This document shows, in pieces, positions 1-6,030 of a stretch of 6,178 nucleotides of DNA; positions within the stretch are counted from its first letter, which is position 1, and every line of letters begins with the position of its first letter. The notes beneath the pieces are model-generated. The model was not told the origin of the DNA. It did not search any database and saw nothing but the letters and a program-made list of their open reading frames with translations. The translations under genes and the position numbers were made by a program. Origin of the DNA: an uncultured Akkermansia sp. (GTDB lineage Bacteria; Verrucomicrobiota; Verrucomicrobiia; Verrucomicrobiales; Akkermansiaceae); NCBI GenBank assembly GCA_904502165.1, contig CAJGDB010000100.1, forward strand, positions 1 through 6,178, read 5' to 3'.

Positions 1-3000
1 AGGCTCGGGGGCTTCCTCGTTCTCCCCGGTGGCGGGCTCCTGCGTCTGCCGATACTGCTTTACGAGTTGCCCCTTGGCGTTGTATTCGCTGATGGTGCTC
101 AGCAGCGCTCCTGTGGTGGTGGGCTGCACCTGCTGCAGCGTTTGTCCGAAGCCATTGATGAGCGTCTGGGAGAGCAGCGTGCCTGCTTCATCCGCCAAGC
201 GAGTCGTGGTACAAAGCGCGTTGCCCTGCACACTATATTCATACACCAGCGAACGCTGGCCTGTGCCACCTACTGATGCAAGTGTTCCATCAGCATGGAG
301 GGTTGTAATGAGGGTTGCCCCTGCAGGAGTTGTCTCCGTAGTAGTGAGACCATCTTCGCTGTATGCAGTGGTAGTCGTTCGATTGAGTATGTCCGTACGG
401 GAAACTTCTCTCCCGAGCAAGTCGTGCTGAGTGGTTGCAATCGTGGTCATGGCGCCGATATCCTTGCGTTCCGTGAGCACGCGGCCAGCAGCATCGCGGG
501 TGTATGTCGTAATCGTTTCGGGCGTGATGACAACGCCATCCTCCAGAATCTCCTCACGAATCACCTCTTCCAACTGGTGAGCATCGTTGTAACCGTAAGT
601 GGTGGTTACGCCATCCTCGTCCGTCACCGAAAGCGGGCCACAACACATCATCGTGCGCGTCGTTACACGACCGTTGCCTCGAGTGCGCTTGACCCAATTA
701 TTTTCGCTGTCGTACTCATAGCTTTCGGATTCCGTCAAAGCCCAGGTTCCATTGCTCAGCAGACGATATACTTCATGGCGCATGTTGTTACCCACGGCAG
801 AAATATACGTCACATCGCGGCGGCTATGAGCGGGTACAGCTTCACCATTAGCGCGGGTTTCCGCTGTTACCTTGTAAACAGCACCAAAATCGCTGCAAGC
901 TGCGTAGCTATACCAGGTCTGAACGCCATCCATACCCTGGCGCATACGCAGACGGCCACGGCAAAGAGGTTCTTCTGCTGCGTCCAGCCACGTTTCTGTG
1001 ATTTCAACACGCGGCTCGGTGCAACCCAATGCCTGGGTGGATTTGGTCACACGGCGATAGCCATCCTGTTCCGCATAAGTGAAATCCTCACGCCATATCT
1101 GCGTTGCTGTTTCGTTGAGTACGGCGCGGCGATAGCTGATATCGGGATCGGCGCTACCCTCCTCACGATAGTATGTATACACAGCCAGCGTATGGTTTCC
1201 GTGGTAGGGCGTCATACGCACCATCTCACGACCGCAGTCATCGTATGTGAAAGAGCTGACAGCACCACTCGGAGAAATCTCCTTGATGCGGCGACCTTCC
1301 GAATCGTATTCATAAAGTGTGGTCAGCGCACCGAGGCTGCCGTAACCCAGCGTGCGGGAAACACACAGATGCCCGGTAGAACCCGTCTGCCAGATTTCAG
1401 CCACACATTCATCAGGAGAATGGAGGTCACCACGATGCAGGGTTGTCACAAGGCGATACTGTTCGGGAGCATCATCGTCCTCCTGCTCAATCAGCTCGCG
1501 GGCTACATGGCGGCAGATTTTCGCAGTTCCCGAGCCTTGTTCTGTACTCCATGCACCGTCAGCACCGTAAATGAAGCGGGAAACCTGCGGTTCACGAGTC
1601 TGAACCGTATCGATCATCTGCAAGGTCGCGTTCTCGACATCGCCTGCCACAACAACAGTACGCCAGGGAGAACCGCTCACAGCAAAGAGCTTTGTCGCGT
1701 CATCCTGCGCCCCTACCTGATGCGGCAGATAGAAAGCCATGCGATACCCGCTCTGGGTCACAGAATCAATCACCATAAGGCCATCCCAGGCATTCCACAG
1801 CTGAGCAATCGCGCCATCACCATCGCGAATCACCTGCAAAGTCGAGGAGATATCGGCGGATTCGTAAGTACGACCACTCTTGGTAGTATAAGCGGAGAGC
1901 ATACCCATATTGCCGTCATCATCTGCATCGTAACGAGCAAAGCCGCCACGTTTATCCTGCAAGCTCAAACTACGGGTAACGGTATTGCGTGCAGCATTTG
2001 TAGCACTCATCATGTTACCTTTACCACCGCGCTTGGCAGAGCCGGCCAGCGGAGATACGAGCCCATCCGCGAAGCAGAAATAGTTGACGCGAGAACTGCC
2101 GGAACGAATCTGGAATGCACCCTTGAGAGGCTTTTCTGACGTACCGCCGGAAGCCAGCACCTGCGTATCAAAGGGGTGATTAAACGACAACGCAGCAGGA
2201 GTGCAAAGTTCAGACGTGAACGCACGAGCGCGAATTTCCAATGCACCATCAGGAATACCGGACATACCACGGAAAGTGGCAAAGTTCATGCGCCAGAGCA
2301 TATCCTGCAAACCGCCGCGCACCGTCACTTTGCGCCCGGCTCCGGAAGAAGAAGTCACGGTAGTAGCCTCGCCCTCTGCATCAGCCATCATGGCAACAGC
2401 AGATGCGCCTCCACCGGAAGCACCGGCATTGCCACCACAACCTGCCCCGGAGTCGGGCTCGCCATTGTCGCCTGCACCGTTCTCGTCCTTGTCGCAAGGG
2501 CACTCATCCTGCGGATTTTGTGAATCGCAAGGGGCTAGACACGTTTCGTCCTCACCCTCGTCTTCATTATCAACAGGCGTGATTACGACAGGTTCCGGCA
2601 CGATTTCTTCACCATCAACATTCAGCGTGATATCGCATCTGAAACGGGCAATATTGGGCATTCCCTCCGGAAGCGTAATGTTGCTGTAAGTTGTGGATAC
2701 CTTGTATGTACCGGGGTTAATAGAGGCAGAATCACTAACCTCAGTATAAGTACCTCCACCATACTGACCTCGCGGACCGAGTTCAAGAGAAATCGGCCCG
2801 ACAGAAACCGAGCCCAGGTCATCAGCACCAAGAACGACGCTAATGGTAGCGGAATCACATTCCGGCACAGTAATGTACCAGCTGTCACTTTCGCTACCGG
2901 GTTCAGATCCAGAGCGAGCTCCATTGCTGGCAAGAGCAATGCCGTCATTGGTATTGGTGTCGATATTCATGGTCGTATCAGGGGTTGTGGCACAATCGGT

Positions 3001-3159
3001 GCCGGAGTTGAGGTTGACAGAAGCGATGGCTGCTGCGGAGGAGTTGGTGGTAGATGCCTCCGTAGCGAACTCCACATCTGCTGCGGTGGCGTTGTTCATC
3101 TGGGGGGCTGCACTCTTGTCGTCAGCCTGGAGCTGTTGAGGACGATGCTTCATGTTCAT
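1..3159 (-). CDS. Large RHS/YD-repeat protein, N-terminal 1053 residues (C-terminus beyond window)
   Basis: This frame is open from the ATG at 3159 to base 1 with no stop, so the protein is longer than 1053 residues. Tyr-Asp (YD) type repeats occupy roughly residues 610-1040, for example LYEYDSEGRRIKEISPSG (615-632), FTYDDCGREMVRMTP (637-651), TYTRDAAGRVLTER (885-898), LLGREVSRTD (914-923) and ISEYNAKGQLVKQY (1023-1036). RHS/YD proteins are known to fold into hollow beta-shells and often end in a variable toxin domain; that end is not visible. Residues 1-90 are Ser/Thr/Ala/Asn-rich with no signal peptide or membrane segment. Residues 93-185 look like a beta-rich domain, and 196-262 form an acidic, Cys- and Gly-rich linker. 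An in-frame TAG lies upstream, so the start is 3159 or the in-frame ATG at 3153; neither has a Shine-Dalgarno sequence. GCT, CGT and GGT codons look commoner here than in mrdA. The RHS family call is firm; the function is not known. Confidence 0.88.
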   Translation of the reverse strand, partial: MNMKHRPQQLQADDKSAAPQMNNATAADVEFATEASTTNSSAAAIASVNLNSGTDCATTPDTTMNIDTNTNDGIALASNGARSGSEPGSESDSWYITVPECDSATISVVLGADDLGSVSVGPISLELGPRGQYGGGTYTEVSDSASINPGTYKVSTTYSNITLPEGMPNIARFRCDITLNVDGEEIVPEPVVITPVDNEDEGEDETCLAPCDSQNPQDECPCDKDENGAGDNGEPDSGAGCGGNAGASGGGASAVAMMADAEGEATTVTSSSGAGRKVTVRGGLQDMLWRMNFATFRGMSGIPDGALEIRARAFTSELCTPAALSFNHPFDTQVLASGGTSEKPLKGAFQIRSGSSRVNYFCFADGLVSPLAGSAKRGGKGNMMSATNAARNTVTRSLSLQDKRGGFARYDADDDGNMGMLSAYTTKSGRTYESADISSTLQVIRDGDGAIAQLWNAWDGLMVIDSVTQSGYRMAFYLPHQVGAQDDATKLFAVSGSPWRTVVVAGDVENATLQMIDTVQTREPQVSRFIYGADGAWSTEQGSGTAKICRHVARELIEQEDDDAPEQYRLVTTLHRGDLHSPDECVAEIWQTGSTGHLCVSRTLGYGSLGALTTLYEYDSEGRRIKEISPSGAVSSFTYDDCGREMVRMTPYHGNHTLAVYTYYREEGSADPDISYRRAVLNETATQIWREDFTYAEQDGYRRVTKSTQALGCTEPRVEITETWLDAAEEPLCRGRLRMRQGMDGVQTWYSYAACSDFGAVYKVTAETRANGEAVPAHSRRDVTYISAVGNNMRHEVYRLLSNGTWALTESESYEYDSENNWVKRTRGNGRVTTRTMMCCGPLSVTDEDGVTTTYGYNDAHQLEEVIREEILEDGVVITPETITTYTRDAAGRVLTERKDIGAMTTIATTQHDLLGREVSRTDILNRTTTTAYSEDGLTTTETTPAGATLITTLHADGTLASVGGTGQRSLVYEYSVQGNALCTTTRLADEAGTLLSQTLINGFGQTLQQVQPTTTGALLSTISEYNAKGQLVKQYRQTQEPATGENEEAPEP

Positions 3160-3176
3160 AGAGGATGGAGTTAAAG

Positions 3177-3216
3177 ACTATATGAATAATAGCCGCAGCG
3201 GCGGCAGACAAGGCAA
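3177..3216 (-). promoter_or_regulatory. Weak candidate promoter for the RHS gene
   Basis: On the minus strand a TATTAT box (3191-3186, 5 of 6 matches to the sigma70 -10 consensus) lies about 26 bases before the RHS start. A TTGCCT (3216-3211) is the best -35 candidate, but the spacer is 19 bases, longer than ideal. Transcription would start near 3179 and give a leader of about 20 bases. The leader has no Shine-Dalgarno sequence. Promoter rules for this organism are unknown, so this is tentative. Confidence 0.25.
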
Positions 3217-3268
3217 ATGAGCTCCCCGGCACCGCGTTTCATGAGGAAAGGGGGTGCCGGGCTGCCGC
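3201..3268. repeat. Long GC-rich inverted repeat upstream of the RHS gene
   Basis: The inner arms CCCGGCACC (3225-3233) and GGTGCCGGG (3253-3261) are a perfect 9-base inverted repeat around a 19-base loop. The outer arms GCGGCAG (3201-3207) and CTGCCGC (3262-3268) add 7 more pairs. The right arm is continuous (16 bases), while the left arm is split by a 17-base bulge. No T-run follows on either strand, so it is not an ordinary intrinsic terminator. It lies 42-109 bases before the RHS start. It could be a leader structure of a longer RHS transcript, the end of another RNA, or a protein-binding site. Confidence 0.55.
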
Positions 3269-3293
3269 GATCAGGAGAAGAAATACAATAGGT

Positions 3294-3317
3294 AAAATAA
3301 GGGGCAGCCCCTTTTTT
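3294..3317. terminator. Compact, possibly bidirectional intrinsic terminator
   Basis: AAGGGG (3299-3304) and CCCCTT (3308-3313) form a 6-pair stem with a 3-base loop, followed on the plus strand by a run of six T (3312-3317). Read on the minus strand, the same stem is followed by a less regular T-rich tract (TTATTTTA). For the minus-strand genes it is placed to end transcripts from mrdA or from the structured region at 3426-3637, before the RHS gene. The better T-run belongs to the plus strand, where no upstream gene is recognised. The stem is short, so termination efficiency is uncertain. Confidence 0.5.
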
Positions 3318-3425
3318 CAGTACTGCGTCAGACGTTAGGAGAAACCGGCAAATAGTAATCTATACGAATTTTGAGGTAGATTCACCCTGAACGTAATAAG
3401 ATAGCTGCGAGTACGGAGCGGGAAT

Positions 3426-3637
3426 GTGCAGGTCGCAACCACACATCCCCGGGTTGAGGATGCCCGGAAATGGGGACGAAAGCCAACCTTTCGAAATCAA
3501 AAGTTAGGGCTACTCGACTCCCGTCACAAGAACACTTCCGGGCACTTCTTTGTCGGAGCGCAGGGCATCGGTCCCGTTCGGGGCCTGCCCTGTACAGGGT
3601 ACGGGACTAGAGTCCCGGTCTCCGATGATGAACGCTC
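3426..3637. ncRNA. Candidate structured RNA region, family not recognised
   Basis: This part of the 522-base gap between mrdA and the RHS gene has consecutive inverted repeats. They include GTG/CAC plus GGT/ACC around CGCA (3426-3445), CCGGG/CCCGG (3449-3467), AGCC/GGCT plus AAC/GTT (3481-3510), and ACAAGAA pairing with TTCTTTGT (about 3526-3552). The last unit is closed by GAGCG/CGCTC (3556-3560 with 3633-3637) and CATCGG/CCGATG (3566-3571 with 3622-3627); it contains CCCTGTACAGGG (3588-3599) and CGGGAC-TAGA-GTCCCG (3602-3617). The strand cannot be fixed, because most pairs are Watson-Crick and fold on either strand; a minus-strand transcript could end at the terminator near 3299. I looked for hallmarks of tmRNA, RNase P RNA, SRP RNA, 6S RNA and common riboswitches and found none convincing. 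It could also be a 3' UTR of mrdA or a decayed element. Confidence 0.35.
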
Positions 3638-3681
3638 ACCGATGAATTCAGATCGAGCGATTTATTGGAAACTCTCTATCA

Positions 3682-5931
3682 TCAATTTCGGGAACGCCCG
3701 TCATCCCAGCCGGAGGGCGCGCGGCGTTTTTCGGCCTCCAGGCGGCGCTTTTCCTCCTCGGCCTCGCGGCGGGCAGCTTCCTCGGCGGCAGCCACTTCCT
3801 CTGCGTCTACCGGCTCGGCCACATCTTCCGCATCCTCCGGGACGGTTGCATCTGCCACGTTAGCACGGCGGGTGGGGCCATTGAGTTCTTCCTGCATGCT
3901 GTGCTTGATTCCCTCAAAGAAGCTCTTCACCACCATAGCGGCCATGTGGCCACCCGAGATTCGCTGGTGCGGCTTGCCTTCATAGAGAGCGGCATAGGCA
4001 TAGCGCGGGTTGTCAGCCGGCAGGAATCCGGCAAACCAGGCCAGGCGGCAATCCTGCGAGGGCGGCCCCCACTGGGCCGTTCCCGTCTTACCGGCGTTGG
4101 AGGTATAGCTGAGCTTGGCGCGGCGGCCTGTACCACCATTCACCACGGCTTTCATACCCTTACGGACAACAGCCAGCGCGGAGCTCATATCCTGCAGATT
4201 CGACTGCGCCGTCGGCGTGAACTGGTAGACCACGTTTCCATCCTTATCCAGCACCTGTCGCACCAGCTGAAGCTTGGGCAGATACGAACCATTGGCAATA
4301 CCTGCCACGGCATGGGCCACCTGCAACGGGGTAGCCAGCAGAGCCCCCTGGCCAATGGACAGGTTGGCTGCATCACCCGCCATGAAACCACGGCCGTAGT
4401 TGCGGTGCATCCAGGCTTCGGTCGGCACATTGCCCGCCTTATCCGGCAGGGGCAGCCCCGTGGTGGAACCATAGCCGAACCGGCGGGCCACTTCGCACAG
4501 GCGGGCTGCACCAATGCGGGGTTCGCGGGTGGCGGCTATCTGGTACATGAAGGGGTTATTAGAGAGCACCAGAGCGGTCACGCAGTTGATGGACCCGGCA
4601 AATTTACTGTGGTTCTTGAACGTATGGCCGCCAATGGTCACACTGTACGGGCAGTTCACATAAGTTCCTTCTGTAATGACATTGTGCCGAAGCCCCGCCG
4701 CCACGGTAATGGTCTTGAAGGTGGATGCAGGGGGATATACACCAGCATAGGCGCGGGATACCAGCGGGGTATTGGGGTCGAGCCTCAGCGCGTCGTAATC
4801 CTTCTGCGAGATAGCCGGAATAAAGGCATTCGGGTCAAAGTTCGGAGCAGAGGCCAGCACCACCACCTCACCGGAATGCACATCAATCATGACAAAAGCG
4901 CCGCGGCCCAGTGTGTTATCGCGCAGTGACTGCTCTGCCGCTTTCTGCCACTCCAGATTCAGGGTGGTCACAATCGTACCGCCCGGGCGGGGTTTACTCT
5001 GCAGCTCATCCAGTATCTTGTTACCACTTTCATCAAACATCAGGCGCCACACCCCGGCTCGCCCCGTCAGCTGCTTGTTAAACTGCTTTTCCAATCCGGC
5101 GCGCCCTTCCTGCCGCTCAAATATCGGGTCGTTGTGGTTAATGGGGCCTGTGGGCAGTTTGGCTTTTACACCGGTATAGCCCAGAATATGGCAGGCAGAG
5201 GTCTGGTGCGGATAATTGCGGATGTAGAGCGGAATCAGATGACCATGCTCAATGGCTTCCAGGCGGGGGCGGATGCCCTCCAGGTCACGTGTGCGGATGG
5301 TCGGTCCTATGGGCAGCGGCAGCCAGCGGCGCTGGCGGTAATGGTCCAGCAGCTGGGCATCTGTCTTCTCGTATGTCTTGACTCCGGCGGCTGCGTAGGC
5401 CTCTATCACCTTGCGGCCGATGGCCAGGATATTGGCTTCACTTTCATCCTTGAGCTGCCCATAATTCACCGCTGGCTGGTATGCAACCTCGGAGCAGGCC
5501 ATCACCAACCCGTTACGATCTGAAATAATACCACGCGGCCCCGGTACTGTCAGCGACATGGTGCGGGCATTCCTCCGGTTAACCGCGTAGGCCACACGAG
5601 AGGGGTCATGCACGGTCGGGTCGGTTACAGCCGTGGTCGGTTTCAGTGAATCAAGTCCTGTTTCATCCTGTATGGCCTGTTCGCTGCCGGTCTGTGCATG
5701 CACAGGCGAATCCGGCGCAGCCGTCTTCTCATAGCTTTCTGCCTCGCCTACACCTTCCTGCATGGTCGGGGCGCGGTCTTCACCGCCCAGTTTCACTGTT
5801 TCCACAATTTCCTCCGCAGCCTCATCATCCGGCATATCCTCAATATAGGGAACACCGCCCCCCTGCCCCATGACAGCAGGTGCTGCCATTGTCAGCATCA
5901 TCAATCCGGTGTAGAGCTTTCTCCTGAGCAT
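3682..5931 (-). CDS. mrdA: Penicillin-binding protein 2 (class B peptidoglycan transpeptidase)
   Basis: This 749-residue protein is a D,D-transpeptidase that would cross-link peptidoglycan on the periplasmic side of the inner membrane, partnering RodA in lateral-wall elongation. The N-terminus has RRK followed by a short hydrophobic stretch (residues 6-22). An acidic, Pro/Thr-containing segment (about 30-110) precedes the PBP dimerisation domain, which starts near PRGIISDRNG (132-141) and includes HILGYTG (248-254) and GRAGLEK (276-282). The transpeptidase domain runs from about 315 to 675. It holds the active-site STFK (Ser403, Lys406), SNN (457-459), SIGQG (525-529) and KTGTAQ (615-620), so all three catalytic motifs are intact. 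The residue before Ser403 is Ala (PPASTFK), where many PBP2s have Gly. Residues about 682-749 form a charged Glu/Ala/Arg tail. An in-frame TAG upstream leaves 5931 as the most upstream ATG; no Shine-Dalgarno sequence is visible. The spacing of DPNAF and the HILGYTG region favour PBP2 over the division enzyme FtsI. No rodA or mre gene is adjacent. Confidence 0.9.
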   Translation of the reverse strand: MLRRKLYTGLMMLTMAAPAVMGQGGGVPYIEDMPDDEAAEEIVETVKLGGEDRAPTMQEGVGEAESYEKTAAPDSPVHAQTGSEQAIQDETGLDSLKPTTAVTDPTVHDPSRVAYAVNRRNARTMSLTVPGPRGIISDRNGLVMACSEVAYQPAVNYGQLKDESEANILAIGRKVIEAYAAAGVKTYEKTDAQLLDHYRQRRWLPLPIGPTIRTRDLEGIRPRLEAIEHGHLIPLYIRNYPHQTSACHILGYTGVKAKLPTGPINHNDPIFERQEGRAGLEKQFNKQLTGRAGVWRLMFDESGNKILDELQSKPRPGGTIVTTLNLEWQKAAEQSLRDNTLGRGAFVMIDVHSGEVVVLASAPNFDPNAFIPAISQKDYDALRLDPNTPLVSRAYAGVYPPASTFKTITVAAGLRHNVITEGTYVNCPYSVTIGGHTFKNHSKFAGSINCVTALVLSNNPFMYQIAATREPRIGAARLCEVARRFGYGSTTGLPLPDKAGNVPTEAWMHRNYGRGFMAGDAANLSIGQGALLATPLQVAHAVAGIANGSYLPKLQLVRQVLDKDGNVVYQFTPTAQSNLQDMSSALAVVRKGMKAVVNGGTGRRAKLSYTSNAGKTGTAQWGPPSQDCRLAWFAGFLPADNPRYAYAALYEGKPHQRISGGHMAAMVVKSFFEGIKHSMQEELNGPTRRANVADATVPEDAEDVAEPVDAEEVAAAEEAARREAEEEKRRLEAEKRRAPSGWDDGRSRN

Positions 5932-5940
5932 CGCACCCGC

Positions 5941-5969
5941 ATTCTATCGCATTTCTGCACCCCGTGCAA
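5941..5969 (-). promoter_or_regulatory. Candidate sigma70-type promoter for mrdA
   Basis: On the minus strand TTGCAC (5969-5964) and TAGAAT (5946-5941) are separated by exactly 17 bases. The -10 box matches the consensus at 5 of 6 positions and the -35 box at 3 of 6. The expected transcription start, about 7 bases past the -10 box, falls near 5934, only a few bases before the mrdA ATG at 5931. The mRNA would therefore be leaderless or nearly so, which agrees with the absence of a Shine-Dalgarno sequence. The promoter begins two bases after the rpmA terminator U-tract. Confidence 0.5.
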
Positions 5970-5971
5970 CG

Positions 5972-6010
5972 AAAAAAAGCCTGGTTGCCATTACGCAACC
6001 AGGCTTTTTT
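5972..6010 (-). terminator. Intrinsic terminator of rpmA
   Basis: The arms at 5973-5988 and 5995-6010 are perfectly complementary over 16 bases, with core GCCTGGTTGC / GCAACCAGGC and flanking A/T runs, around a 6-base loop. Read on the minus strand, the hairpin ends in a run of seven T. It starts 20 bases after the rpmA stop codon. The T-run on the plus strand makes it symmetrical, so it could also stop plus-strand transcription. Confidence 0.93.
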
Positions 6011-6030
6011 CTGCTTTGGAAAGCTTAGAC

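Noticed and set aside
295..2139. 614-codon plus-strand open frame
   Set aside because: It lies wholly antisense to the RHS frame, which has clear YD repeats. Its translation is low-complexity His/Thr/Ile/Arg-rich with no recognisable domain, so it is treated as a shadow created by the codon use of the real gene.
2010..2282. 90-codon minus-strand frame within the RHS gene
   Set aside because: It is in another frame than the RHS protein on the same strand, with no recognisable product.
3243..3263. GAGGAAAG, reminiscent of the RNase P RNA conserved core
   Set aside because: Only eight bases match; the following conserved bases and all other RNase P core segments are missing.
3449..3480. Possible SRP RNA-like segment (GCCCGGAAATGG)
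   Set aside because: The conserved apical loop of bacterial SRP RNA is not reproduced, and the flanking stem does not fit.
3426..3510. Resemblance to a c-di-GMP (GEMM) riboswitch: GGGGACGAAAGCC after a hairpin
   Set aside because: The core differs from the family consensus (GACGAAAGCC instead of GACGCAAAGCC), the upstream conserved segment is absent or altered, and on the plus strand it leads into the antisense of mrdA rather than a gene.
3426..3863. 145-codon plus-strand open frame across the gap and the mrdA 3' end
   Set aside because: It overlaps the structured region and the antisense of the PBP2 tail. The product is Arg/Pro-rich with no known motif, and there is no ribosome binding site.
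3901..4929. 342-codon plus-strand open frame
   Set aside because: It is fully antisense to the PBP2 catalytic domain, which has intact STFK, SNN and KTG motifs; no domain is recognisable in the plus-strand translation.
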